DNA from: Clusia tigrina | Taxonomy: Eukaryota > Arthropoda > Insecta > Diptera > Clusiidae | NCBI GenBank assembly: GCA_920105625.2 | Contig: OV050032.1 | Span: 22,301,981-22,365,980 of the forward strand | Direction: 5' to 3' | DNA: 64,000 nucleotides | Shown here: piece after piece, positions 36,213 to 52,433 of the stretch | How positions within the stretch are numbered: position 1 is the stretch's first letter | How the letters are laid out: every line of letters starts with the position of its first letter | The notes under the pieces: model-generated | Databases searched by the model: none | The model's input: only the letters and a program-made list of their open reading frames with translations | What the model was told of the DNA's origin: nothing | Program-made: the position numbers and the translations under genes

Positions 36213-37432
36213 TTTTCACAAATAACGAATTGACGAAACAATTTTCAATCGGAAAATTAATTTTCTTTCCAAATTCAAAATTTTCTGGAACAGTCACTAT
36301 TTACTTGTAATTATCGCCCAGCTCGCTCGCCACGAGTCTTCACTTCGCAACGTTTCGAAGCCAACTACTAATTCGGAGCGAGCGAGTGACAAAGTAAACT
36401 TTCGCACAACACGCTAGAGTGAGGTGCTTTAAGCTTTTACGGAAACTTCTTCGAAAAACTTTGATTTACATACAAATAGAGTAGAAAAAAGCCTACTTCG
36501 ACCGATTGCGTTGTTACGCAACAATTGTTTTGCAGGGTTTTCAGAATTTCGATCCACCAATGCAGATGGGAACAGCACTGAACTGTAAACGGGATTGAAC
36601 TGAAAACAGTGAATGTCCTAAGATTTAGAGTTAATATTTCAGGGGGTACTAGCACCGCGGCCTGTAAGGACCTATTGTGATAACCCCTATGATTCACTGT
36701 AACCTTGGACTTTTTATAAACTGGAGCACTTTGGAAGGTTGAAGGTTTCAAATTGTGGGAGGGTCTGTGAAGAACTCCCCCAAAAATGTTAATGTACTTA
36801 CTAATGGAATTGCACCAGAGAACACATTCCCAGTATTTTTAAGGATCTTAGTATCGAAACCGGTCGCTATCCTACTAACGAAATCAAGCGATATCAATCA
36901 CTTACTCTGAAGGTAGAAAAAATTATTCGTTGTCGTTGAGCGGGCACCTGGGTTCTTTGATCGTAGAGTCCATTCATTATGCCGTGAAAGGAATCAATTT
37001 AATGGAATTCCGAGAAACGAGTGCATTGATACTTACGGATCGAGTTAAGTCTACGCCTCATTTGAAATGAAACCAGAACGCACACTTATTATAATTAAAA
37101 GTTAAAAACATAGTTTATTAAAATTGCGTAGATATTGCATACCACTTGAAACTATATCAGACGTATTTACGAACAGTAGGATAGAATACAATGAGTGCCC
37201 ATGGGTTCATTAGTGGACATGACCGTCTACTAGGTAATTCACAAGAGATTTGAATGGATATGTAATTTTAGAAATTTAGAGCAAACAATCAATACAAAAA
37301 ATTACAACGAATAGTTCGGAGGAACATTTCTAAATAATTCCTTAGAGAAGCATATCGTTTAGTTGCTTATTAAATATATGAAGTTTTCCTGAAAATGAGC
37401 CCTTAAAGAGATGTTACGAGTAATACGCTTAC
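36213..37432. other. Spacer between tandem paralogues A and B
   Basis: Contains the gene A promoter region at its left end and the 3' flank of gene B at its right. No further family copy and no clear mobile element could be shown. Confidence 0.4.
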
Positions 37433-38359
37433 TTAATTATTATCAGACTTAGTTTTTATGAGCTTCGAATTCTGGTCTGCCGATGATCCTTCCAAAGAAG
37501 GGGAATTTGTGGGCTTTTCTATTTTATCACTCATTTCGGTCCAGTAGAATCCAGTCTTGGTGTTCTTTTTTACGTCCTCGCGCAATTTTGTTTTAGCCGA
37601 AAACACCATCCAATTATTGGTATCCCATAGAAAACCAATCATTCGATTAAACGAACTGTCGACATGTTCCTTATCCGGTGAGGTGTTCATAATTTCTTTG
37701 TTTTTTGGTTGGAAAGCCTTCGAAATGCGCCTATCAAAAGACACCTTCGTCCATGTTATAGCACGGACATTAATATCAATTACATAAAATATCGCGTTTT
37801 TTATTCTGCAGTGATATTGAGGGGGAGAAAATTAAACATGAAATTATACTAAACACACACACACATACACACACACACACACAGAAACTCTTACCTTTGG
37901 AAAATGCGACCTCGCACAGCCTGCATACGCGCAATAAATCTTAAACGACCCTGACGAATTCTAGGCCAAGGAGCAAGAAACTGATCAACATCATCCTCGA
38001 ATTTTTCTTTTTTCTTAAGAAAGAGTTCCCAGTACAGGCGAACTTTCGATACGTCCTTGGGACCGGGCAACGATGGCTCGTTCGAACCAAAACGTATTGC
38101 GTTCACATTACCCACAAATGACGGAGTCGGTTTGGAAATAAGGAAATTCTTATGCCCAACAGCTGGTGAATTAATAATGTTAACTAATATAAGTATATTT
38201 TCTAGTATATTTCCAGAACTCACCCTGCAAATTCCAAGTTTGAAGAACCGTTTTCCCTGTACTTGCTCCCGGTGGCATTGCCGAGCATGTTTTACCACCA
38301 AACTTCACCACTGTTGAAATCATTATCGGTGAAATTTTTGCAATCTTTAATCCTAACAT
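37433..38359 (-). CDS. Unnamed family member B: putative mitochondrial protein, paralogue of A
   Basis: Three reverse-strand exons, 38224-38359, 37895-38162 and 37433-37805, join in phases 1 and 2, as in gene A, to give 258 residues. Exon 1 (MLGLKIAKISPIMIST..., ending WNLQ) and exon 2 (GHKNFLISKPTPSF; KKEKFEDDVDQFLAPWPRIR; RMQAVRG) are clearly homologous to gene A. Exon 3 begins RIKNAIFY where A has RIWEAILF, but only one module is well kept (FNRMIGFLWD, Trp195-Asp196) and the histidine of the module is replaced (REDVKKN). The tail is Ser/Lys/Asp-rich. Faster change in exon 3 suggests relaxed or altered constraint. A CA microsatellite lies in intron 2. Confidence 0.78.
37853..37882. repeat. 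(CA)n microsatellite in gene B intron 2
   Basis: ACACACACACACATACACAC run directly inside the intron near the exon 2 donor. Confidence 0.9.
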
Positions 38360-38732
38360 ATTCGTAAAAAATCTGTGCTAATCGAATTTTTCTACGCTCT
38401 GATATTTTTCCCGGAGATTATTTTCGACGATGTTGAGAAAATTTCTATAGTTTCGCTTTTTCAATTGACTCGTTACGAGTGCTGCCGAGTATTGTGTAGC
38501 GAGTACAAATCGGCGATTAAATTTCGAAATTAAAAACTGCAAATGCTTGAATGAAATGAGAACATGTGAAAGGAAAATGAGACTGATACGGCAACGTCGT
38601 GCCTGCTTCGTTGCTCAACTGTGTGCCTATCGAGGAGTGCAACCCATATTAAACTGCTTGTTTGTACCAAATACGATATATAATATATAGCGGTAAAATA
38701 CACATATAAATATACGATATATATTTGACTTA

Positions 38733-38863
38733 TACGGGCTTGGTCTCTAAAATGCTTCTTTCTACAAAATCATCTTCTCTTGGAGTCGAAGGCCTCTGCA
38801 GCAAGTACTCATTCCAACACCTTGCACTCATAATTAATTATGGTGTAAGATATAATAATAATA
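38733..38863 (+). mobile_element. tRNA-derived SINE, copy 3, 5'-truncated
   Basis: It starts in the body (GGGCTTGGTCTCTAAAATGC) without the tRNA head and runs to TTATGGTGTAAGATATAATA and AAT repeats. ATATTTGACTTA is directly repeated at 38721-38732 and 38864-38875, marking the insertion and showing the copy was truncated when inserted. Confidence 0.85.
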
Positions 38864-39120
38864 ATATTTGACTTACATATATGTCTGAGAGAGACCGCAA
38901 ACCTGGCAAGATGAGCAACGATACGACTTGGTTTTCACATGTTTAAGGGCTCATAACGAGCGTATAAATAGGGTATGATGGCTCTTCCCCCGAGAAGTAC
39001 AAGTCTTAGCCTAGTGTGTACAGTGTCGTTACCTCAGAGCGGCTCTTAGATTGTATTGAGAACGGGAACTAGTTACCAAGTCACTGCGACCAAATAGACC
39101 CATTGTGACACGCTCTATTT

Positions 39121-39480
39121 TTATAAATACTCTCCAAGTCTAGTATTCATTACGAATTCAGAGATTTCCTTAGGGGATTTGTCCGCAATATCTGAAGGTT
39201 CTATGAAATGGTTACCTAAGCAACGAAGCAGGGTCCATATGAGACCATTACAGTGGCAAAGCAGTTGTTCAGCTGTTTTCTTCCCTTCGTTACACAGCCT
39301 ACAGAGGTTATTTTGGGTGATTCTCATGTTGTATAGGTGTTTCATTACTCGACAGTGCACAGTCAAAAGTCCCGTGACAATGCGAATACCTGACCGAGTC
39401 AAGCTCAGTACTTCTTTAGTTCTCTTGAGAAAATGGAATGGCATGAAAGTTTTAGCTACCCTAATATATTTTGTTTCCAT
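39121..39480 (-). mobile_element. C-terminal remnant of a LINE (after RNase H)
   Basis: A 119-codon reverse frame reads LLTVHCRVMKHLYNMRI, then a Cys-rich knuckle CRLCNEGKKTAEQLLCHC, the tail that follows RNase H in Jockey/I-type insect LINEs. No reverse transcriptase part is seen nearby. Confidence 0.75.
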
Positions 39481-39539
39481 CCAATATTGGTGCGATTTTT
39501 TCCTAGCGGCTTATCAAATTGTTGACGTTCCAGATTGAG

Positions 39540-40490
39540 GAAACATTTCAAGTTTTTGTATTAAATTGGAATTAGTCATTTATTTGTAACACATCTCTTA
39601 TCCTGTTATCCCCATCGCACAAGTTGCATACGAAATAGAGAAAAGGATTTCAACAAAAAATCTGCTTTATACAAATTATCTCTCTTAGCCTTTATCATTG
39701 CTTTACTTATGGTAAATTATCAGGCAGGGTGGAGATTACCACCAGAGAAGAAATGTATTCAGCGAGCTTTTTCAAACTTGACGAAATCGTCCTTCTCTTC
39801 TTTATCTGCGAGTTTCTCTTTATCTTTATCTGAATTTCACTATATATTTTAGCAATACTATATACGTTTCATCTGACATTATTCTATTTATACAACATAC
39901 CAAAAAAGAACATATAAGCACATATCAATAAATCCGAAAATTTCTTTCACTTGCACAACTTTTGATCGGACTACTTTCCGAGCCTCCTCCCCCATTATGT
40001 CAGGTTTATGAATGCCACAAATCTGTATTATTGAATATTGATCTGAAAACCATAGACCGACTTTTGGTGTAAGTGTACGTAGAGATGGATCTGAACACTT
40101 ATTGCTCTGTTAATGTTCCCAGGCCCAGTCGATTTGTTTTCAGCAATAGTATAGTGCGGTCACATAGAGAACCCGATTCTGATAGCTGAGAAGTATAGTG
40201 TCAAACAAAGCGGAGAAGGAGGGGACAAACATATGTATTTTCAGATTTTCTCGTCTCCCTTATAAATCAGTTTAACACTACCAATTTTTTATATACATAA
40301 ATGATCTAATACATGATTTATTTGAAATGATTTTTGTATGTATATCATAATTGAAACTCCCACAAGTACTTACGTTCCTTCGCATTTTCCCGGCTTTTCT
40401 CCAATTAGAAACCTTCCAAACTTTCCGCTTATTTGAGTTAGACTTGAGAATTGGGAACATTGCATAGAAATTACTCGTGTTCAGTAGAAC
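39540..40490. other. Intergenic DNA, nothing recognised
   Basis: AT-rich, no gene or repeat family seen. Confidence 0.4.
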
Positions 40491-40497
40491 GTTCCAC

Positions 40498-40640
40498 CAA
40501 AGAGTATACATAACGCATAATGAACGCAGCTATTGTTGCAAAAATATTGTTGGAGGTGTGTTTTCTAGCAAACCCTTCGAACTTAAATACACGTATTGCA
40601 TCGCGCTTCTCCTTGGTTCAATCACTAGGTATACTCTTTG
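40498..40640. mobile_element. MITE with CAAAGAGTATAC ends, copy 2, with 7-bp duplication
   Basis: Perfect 12-bp inverted ends CAAAGAGTATAC / GTATACTCTTTG. GTTCCAC flanks both sides (40491-40497 and 40641-40647). The interior is related to the copy at 25812-26070. The superfamily is not certain; 7-8 bp duplications occur with hAT and P-type elements. Confidence 0.75.
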
Positions 40641-40647
40641 GTTCCAC

Positions 40648-42694
40648 TGTGTAACAAACGCAATTGGTTTAATCTAGGAAATTATTTTTAAGGACATCGT
40701 TGCTCGTTCAGTTATCTTCACATACATATATTCTTATATTCAGTTTAAACTCAGATCAAGATCTACAAGAAAACTACGTAATACGGTGAGTGTGATGTTA
40801 AGTTGCTGGAGAGTTTTCACTGGTGTGGGCTTGCGAACTATCTCACTATCTCACTCACTCACTCGCTCACTCACTCAGTCACTCAGCAGCAACAGCAAAT
40901 CAAGCTACGAAACTTTACCGATACGTTTAATTGAGGTGGCTGACTCAACCCTTTGAATATGATTTTATTGGAATAAGCCCCGACGAACTCGCACTTAGTC
41001 ATTTAAGCGCGCGTGGTATACGGATATACGAATGGGAGCCAGTGTTGTTGACCACAGTACCCAGTGGGGGGCGGGTGGGTAATGAAATTTTTCATTTATG
41101 AATAAATTGACTTCTTATATGCAGTTGTGTGTTAAGTTTTTGATTTCGTTTCTTTTATTTATGTATATATAATATTGTTTTGCACGATAAGACTAAAATT
41201 ACAAAAGAAACATACATACTTGTCTATTATTAAAATATTATTTATATACTTGTATAGCATTTTGTTATCATAAACTGCACAATATTTGAAATGTTGGCGT
41301 GTGGGCATCGTTAGCGGCCAAGTGCCAATACTGAAAACGTATCAAATTTAAATGCAACACGATACTATAAACTTATTTATGCTATATTATTTATTTAATG
41401 GTTTTTGTTTTTTTCATTAAAATTAACAAGGGGGAAGTTGAAAAGTGGTTGGCATGTTTTGTTCATGTATGTATATAAAAGAAAAATCAAAATTATTATT
41501 CGAATAGTTAAATGCTAATATTTATATATAAAAATATGTGCGAAAACAAAAATTATACATTTAATTGTAATATTTGTTTTGTTTAGTTTTTAGTTTTAAA
41601 TTGCATAATTGACGGTATATGTCCATATTTAAAATAGAATCTAATCTTTCATTTCCTCATATTGATGCTTGTACGACGCGCCCTGCTGAAAAGTGTTGCT
41701 TTCGAAACGCTGTCACCCTCCTCTTCCGAACTGCGCACATTCATTTATCCGAGAACTCAAAGTTTGCATATATTAATTGAATTAATACCGAACAAAACGA
41801 CGTAATTAAATAAAAAGAAAGACGGGATTCTTTCAAATATTGACATATACTGCTGGAGTACAATTAAAAAAAAAATAAGAATGTAAAAGTATTGTAATTA
41901 GCACAAAACTAGAATTTTCTTTTTAAATATGAGGCATTAAGCTTAATGAAATTCTAATAAAATTTGGAATTATAGAGTAGGTAGTTGCAATTGATGAATC
42001 AGCTGCATTTTGTTGATAATTGTTTTTATTTGCTTTTTCAGTTCGAATTTAATTTACAAATTAATATGTCAACATTGCAAATGCGCCAAAAATCGTTTGC
42101 GGGTTAATGCGCACCCAACAAATCGATTGAATTTTCTCTCATAATAATTAACTAAATAAATAATTTTTCACAATGCTCATAATGCATTCAATTGAAAATT
42201 AAACATAATTTTTATTTGCGTTTAACTGAAACTTTAAGTAGTACTAGGTAGGCGGCTTTTGCACATGCGCATTACGATAATGCTACCAAATTCTTTACCC
42301 ATTACCAGCTACTACTGAGGAGGGCCAATTAATAATAGTAGTATTGAAATTCGTAATTGTAATTGTTAAGTTAAATATCCTTATCATTCCTCATCAAGAG
42401 ATACATTTTAATTAATACAAGCATTAAATTAATCAGTGTGTAAGCATATAATAATATGGAAAGTTTTTCATAGCAAAGTCAACGAATAGAAATGGAAGAG
42501 TACGGTCGACGAAATTTGAGAGCAATTTTGTGTAAAAAAAAAACAAAAAATAAAACCGTATTAGTAATAGTACTCGTATATAAAAATAAATAAATAAAAA
42601 ATTAAAGCGTTCTCTGAAGCGCTTCGACAAAAAGAAAGAAAGAAAAGTATCAATTTCCATAAAATCCTAACAAAGTGACATTCTGTGACGTTTC
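40648..42694. other. Gene-free AT-rich DNA downstream of G-alpha-i
   Basis: It should include the 3' UTR of the G-alpha-i gene at its right side. A CACT-type simple repeat lies near 40843-40890. No gene recognised. Confidence 0.45.
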
Positions 42695-46005
<3,311 letters not shown>

Positions 46006-47899
46006 CTGTTGTTTGTGGGTGGAAAAGCGAGAGGGAAATCGATTAGATTTGTGTATTCGGATTTCTCTTTTTGGTGTATTCTATTATTTCAATTCCATGC
46101 TTAGCACAATAATTAATTATGAGTATGTATACCAGGAAAAATTGTCCCCAATAACAATGAATTGGCTCAATATGCCTGTATACGCTGGCAGTTTCAATTT
46201 CACAGCAGTAATCGGATTTGTGGGAGGGGGCTGAAGATCTTTTTTAGTTCTGACATGAATCTGTAATATCAGTTGGGATGGAGATACACTGAGTGGTGCA
46301 GTTACTGCACTACTCTTAATGATTTCATTTTGAATAATTGTTAATTTAGTCTAAAATTTGATTGATTGAATTTATAAAATTGTTTTCCTTGTCTTTTTCT
46401 CGCAATCGCGAAATTTCGTGCCACACAAGTTCTTTAAACTTGTGTTGCTGCCACCTGAGTAGATCTATTCGGCTTCAACATTGTGGAATATTTGCACACT
46501 GTACGAATTGTGACGACCCCCACCTTCCAGCTGCGACCAATGGACACGATGATATCAGTTTCTGTCTCAAGATTCATTCATTATAAATGGAAAACGCAAT
46601 CCAAACGATACTTCTACACCGCTGATATATTGAACAAGTGGAGCCCCCGAACCTGTACAGGCAACAATTAAAGTCCAAATTGAGGCTAACCGAAACGTCG
46701 CCATCCACGTCGCACACACCAGTGCTGCAATAGTGTAGCGCAATAGTATAAAAGAAAAACCAAGGCTACTTTTCTATGTAATTAAAATGAATGAAGTTTA
46801 GTTTTAATGAATGAATGAATCAAGAAGCGAATGCATGCGAATGGCAGAGAGTTGTTCAATTGAAAAGTTCAAAATGGCACAAAGTGCACCGTGGGCAAAG
46901 TTGGCGACGGAGTTGTCTATGATTGTACCATGCAGCTTCAAAGTGCTGCTGGCAGTCAGTGGTGAACTGATGTTGGGATCAATTCTAAAGGCATAACAAG
47001 TACATACGAGTTCTTATGTACATAGACGAGTACATATAAGCGAGCACTCTCCATATGTGCATGCAAATAATGCAGCAGGAATAGTTCCCGAGTCAGAGGG
47101 GCACACAAACAAATGCAGTCTAACGCAAGCCAAAAGGGGCAACGTCGCTCATTAAGCGTAATTAAATTACTGTCGCATTTTACTCGCAAATTGCTGTAAT
47201 GCGGGGTTTATGCTTCATTAGGTGACCAATTATGGATACTTTCACTTTTGCTAACAACGCAGCCCAGGCACGTATTCATTAAACTTTTTTTTTTTGTATG
47301 TACATATATGTATGTATGTATATGAATATATATTTGTGTGTATATGGATGCATGTGCTTAGTTTGTAGAAAAGATTACGCGAGCTTGGCGTAAAATGATA
47401 ATTGTTAGTGACCACATAATTCACATGCTGTGGAAATATCATATGCGGTTTGAATACGTTTCAACTTTTTCCAAAAGTCTTTGAATGCTGGCATCGGCCC
47501 GGCTGTTTTAATTTGAACGCTCGAATAAGACTTGCATAGCATTGCATTACATCTGCACCTACTTAAGAACACTTACTAACGCAGAGTAAACGCAGTCCGA
47601 AATAGTAAATGTTGGTTCTATATACGAGTAGTTTACAGTGAATGGGTGAGACCTTAAAAAAAGCAGGCTTTCAAAGTGTGGCGCTGAGGAAAGTATAAGT
47701 ATGCAGATGGCTAGTTAGTATCCCTATGAACAACGTCTTCTACTCAATTATTTACTTCTTACAAGTAAAACAAAAAATATATCCATGAAGCCGAATTGCT
47801 TACCAAAGCATTACAATATACTTGTAAATTAGTAAAGAAAAAAAAGGAGGGCACGTACAGACAAAGGTTAAAGTAAAAGACAGTAGTAGACTATCTAGA
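46006..47899. other. G-alpha-i intron 1, proximal part
   Basis: AT-rich with TACATATGTATG-type simple repeats near 47296. No exon, RNA or mobile element recognised. Confidence 0.45.
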
Positions 47900-48920
47900 A
47901 CGAAGATGTCATTCCAGGTCACCAGTTTGGCTTCCGCGAAATATATACATCATTGCATTGTAAGCAACATTCAAACATCTTACAAGCGAAGGAATACGAT
48001 ACTGTTCCACAGTGTTCCTCGATATCACACAAGCATTTGACAATTTGTGGCACGCAGGACACTGAAATCAAGAAGTAAACTGTCTCTATGTAGAAAATTC
48101 GGCATAAAACACAAAAGCCTCATCTCAGCAGAATATCCTATTCAAGCTAGTATCCCTCAGAGTACCAGGCCCCCTCCTCTACACCCTGTACAGTGCTGAC
48201 ATGCCAATCAATGACAAAACCGTCACACCAACGTTTGCGGACGACACAACCATATTGTTCTCACTCGGATCCAAATGTGACATCCAAACTACTCCAGTAC
48301 CACCTGAATACTCTGGAGCACTGGTTGGATTACTGGAGGATCAAAGTGAATGAAATTAAATGCGTGCATCTATAACTTTTACATTATGTAAAAAAAAGTG
48401 TATCCCAGTACAGATCAACTCAAAGCGTATCCATCAGTGCTCCCACATCAAATATCTAGAAAGGCACCTTCATCGCAGACTAACATGGGCGAGGCCTATC
48501 AGCGCTAAAGTCACCTAGAGGAAATTAAAAACTTATGGACGCAACTGGCTCTTAAATTGGCAATCCAAACTCCAATTGGATTACAAGGGTGTTCACTTTA
48601 TAAAGTCATGAAGAAGACAGGATGGTACAGAGCGCTTGTCCTGCCTTTGCAACAATAAGGAGGCGCGTATTAGGCCCAGATATTCTGGAAATGGACAACG
48701 TACATTCCTTATCCCTGGAAAGGATTCAGAGATTCATAAAAGAGCCAAACCAGTTTGAAAAGGTGTAACTTCCCTTTCGCAATCCTCTATCTCCCCCTTC
48801 CCCCAAATATTTCCAGGCTTATAGTACATTGGGCATAAATGCCTTAGTGCTTGGACACCTCCTTCTGTGGCGGTTCTCCGGCCCACCCCGCATTCCACTT
48901 TTATTCTATGCTACGTACGT
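47900..48920 (+). mobile_element. Decayed Jockey-type LINE reverse transcriptase remnant
   Basis: Frameshifted pieces include the RT region with a degraded FADDTTILFS near 48233-48263, LQYHLNTLEHWLDYWRIKVNEIKC (48270-48370) and an RLTWARPIS block near 48478, in the order found in Jockey-clade RT. The 3' portion (48835-48920, GTGCTTGGACACCTCCTTCT) recurs in diverged form at 59613-59700. Confidence 0.7.
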
Positions 48921-49988
48921 ATGTATGTAATCTAACAAATCGGCAAGTGGGCGACACGAGTTTAGCTACCAATAAACTCGATACTAGCAAGTTACAATTT
49001 AGTTCTATATCCATTGCAGTTACTCTACATATGTATGCATTATATATACTCGTACATACATATATGGATGTTTTTTGTCATATACGAATGTACGTAAATA
49101 AGAATTCTCGAAATTTATCAATCAGCCACCAAACACGTACAAATCAATCTACTATTGTAATCTAGTCTCTGATAATTTCGAGTACTAAAAATAGATTACG
49201 CTAACTGTAAATGCATGATTTTTAGAAATATGAGTGATGCGAAGAAAATGTTGACCATCGGTACTAATTTGAAAAGAATTAATAAATCACAATCTGACTT
49301 ATTCAGTCAGGAATTTGTTTCCTCCATCCCTTGCAAAAGTACATATGTATGTATGTCGAAGAAAGAAAAATTCATCGGTAAATTTTCTTCGAATAGACAT
49401 AATATTTAAAGGTTTATTTATTAGGAGCCTATATATATGTACAAAGGAGCCCATATGTATGTACATAGTAGCCCATACATACTCTTATATAGTTACTTTC
49501 TTAGTTTCTGCTTGTACATACATATGTACATACATATAGTATACTCAAGTTTATTTCAAAACTTTTTCCATATGGATTTACATAGCTTAATATTGTTATT
49601 TATTTATTAATCCCAACTCTCCGGAAATTTGTACTGTCGAACTAATTTAAAACAACTAATACGTGCATTTTGGAGAATATCGTGTTTTCATTACGTCTCT
49701 TCTTCAAAGTATGCGTAAAAACTGGAATGGCACCCAATTTATTTATAAAACAGATCTGTACGAGTGCATTCTTTTGCGTTTTGAAATCACGTGCTGAAAT
49801 ATGAATAGGTTTGGGTAAATGCAGAGAAAAAGTAGGGGATAAGAATTGATTGCTTCGTGGGCTCTGATCCTCCAATAAATCACTATTTGCTTTAGTAAGA
49901 TAGTAACAACACCGGTTTTGTTCAGGCTAATGGAAGCAGTTCATTTAAAATAGCAGAAGGTGAAAGTATTTACATATGTAAGTTACAT

Positions 49989-50188
<200 letters not shown>

Positions 50189-50423
50189 AATATATAGAAC
50201 ACAGATTCAGTGACAAAAGATACTTGACCTTTGTAGCCGCCACGACCCACTTAATTTTAACGAAAATCCTTATAAAAACGAAAGTTAAATGTCATTCTGA
50301 GTGATTTCGTATAATTTGTGAATAGTTTTAAATCTGTTCGTTTTTAAAATGCAACCCTTCTAAATATTTAATGGAAAACTTTTATTATTTATTGATTTAA
50401 TATACATACATATGTACTCGTAC

Positions 50424-50685
50424 CATGGCCGTAGCCAGGGGGTGAACACGGGGGCCAAAGCCCCCCCCACCCCGAAAATTGCACTATTTTAATTTCAACA
50501 TATAGATTTACGGCCTTATTCATAAAAAACACTAAAATAGCTTTTTAGCATTTATTGAACGTTTTTTGTTTTGTTTTAGTTTTTTAACATAAATATATAT
50601 ATTTGATAAATATGTGAAAAAATTATTTATTTTTTATTTCATTTGGTCTTGGCCCCCCCGAAATTAAATCCTGGCTACGGCCCTG
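50424..50685. mobile_element. hAT-type MITE (262 bp) with 8-bp target duplication
   Basis: The ends CATGGCCGTAGCCAGG and (reverse) CAGGGCCGTAGCCAGG match at 14 of 16 positions. ACTCGTAC is directly repeated at 50416-50423 and 50686-50693. G- and C-runs lie just inside each end, the middle is AT-rich, and there is no ORF. Confidence 0.9.
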
Positions 50686-50693
50686 ACTCGTAC

Positions 50694-52081
50694 ATATTTT
50701 AAAGAATGTATTTATTGTATTTTTGTGTAGAATTTCGTTGCGCTAAAACCATTATTTGACCATAAAAATCAACACACGGTGTGTGGAAAGTGAATGCAGT
50801 AAATCCATGTGAGCGACATTTCTGACAGATTTGTTTTAGACTTGGTTTAACTAGGGTACCGGGTTCGGTGATTTGTTTGCCAATGCAAAACGACAACAAA
50901 AACAATTATGCTCTCTCTCTCTTTGAGCATATTATTACAGAGCTTTGCACTAGCTGTCGAAACAATGTGTTTCACACCATTGGCAGCCGTCTCCATTCCG
51001 TTGGCAGTTATGCATCTACTCGCAAACAAAGCACCTCTTCTTCTTGCACCACCCATTACCACTGCTTGCTTATGCAATTGCAAGCACATGGAAAACTTGC
51101 AACACTCTCTTCTTCTTATCTCAAAAATTATTTAAATTCGATAAAAGCTAAAAGGCACGCAAAAGCCACAGCCAAAAACTCAAATTAAATACAATATATG
51201 TACATTCATATGTACATAAATACGTACATATGTATACATGTGTATACAACAAAAAAATTGTAATGAAAAGAAAAACTCTTTTTAAAAAATAAAAACAAAC
51301 GAAAAATGCAAGAGTTAAGTGTGACCCTCTCCCCCAACGCCAGCAGCCAACAGCATTGACACACACATACATATGCGCATATGTGGAGCATACACACGCG
51401 AGAGTTTAAAATGGGCGATAACTCCAGCGCCAGTGTCAGCGTCAAAAGTAGCCAATTTATAAATGTGATTTATAAGCATACATATGTATGTATGTATGTG
51501 CTGTGTAGAGATGCACCGTTAACCAAAAGCTGCACAATAGCGGCCAGTACAAAACAAACGCACGGAAACACCGGCTTGCTTTATTTCGCCTAGCTTAGCT
51601 AATCGGCCAACTGAACTAGCGCCCATTAGCTGCCAGTATCACAACACAGCTGCGGACACAGTGATGAGCGGAATGGGCAGACACTCATGGCTCTTATCTC
51701 TCAATTTGTATTTTATTGTATAATGACAGACCGTATCGCACTGTTCACACTTTATTAAAATATCTACAACAAATATCAGCTAATAAAGAAGGTTGACGTC
51801 GCTGCCTTAGGCAAGCCCTGCAATACCCTACACCCTATAAGAGTATAAAATAAGGAGGTTCAACGACCTTGCCCGCAATTTGTGTACATTAAATTGAATA
51901 CTTACGACCATGCCTGCACGATCAGTGGGATGGACAGCTTTGCAGATTTCTAAATGAATTTAGTCGTAAAATATTGCGCCCACATTTAGCACTGACTTAT
52001 ATTGTATGTATGCTGATACCTCATTAACAGCATACATACATAGATATATGTCATAATGCAATGTTTTATTAATTAACTACA
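50694..52081. other. G-alpha-i intron 1, GC-variable stretch
   Basis: The part near 50930-51130 is somewhat GC-richer than its surroundings but has no recognised frame. Simple TACATATG repeats lie near 51200 and 51480. No gene seen. Confidence 0.4.
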
Positions 52082-52083
52082 TA

Positions 52084-52383
52084 CAGTGAACCAAAAAAAA
52101 GTTGCACAGTAAACGCTTCCATATTCACAGTAGGGTATCTGTGTATGTATGCATTAAAGCTTTTAAGTTAAAACCATAAACATTAAAAAGATAAATATAT
52201 ATATGTACTTTCTATCAACAATTAAGAGCTATTTCAATTATTCAGTTTAACACTAAAGTTTCTGTCAACCTCAAATGAGTCGATTTTCCATAACAAAAAG
52301 AAAAAAAAAACTTGTACACAAACATTAGTTATAGAAATTTGTTTAAAAATATAATTAAGATGTATGTATATAAAAACTAAATA

Positions 52384-52433
<50 letters not shown>

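Noticed and set aside
36780..37080. Possible further LINE RNase H remnant
   Set aside because: Only a vague APG-type match with no consistent frame; not enough to report.
46811..46996. 61-codon forward ORF near the G-alpha-i P-loop exon
   Set aside because: No homology, and a first G-alpha exon would have to be on the reverse strand with a Met-Gly-Cys start.
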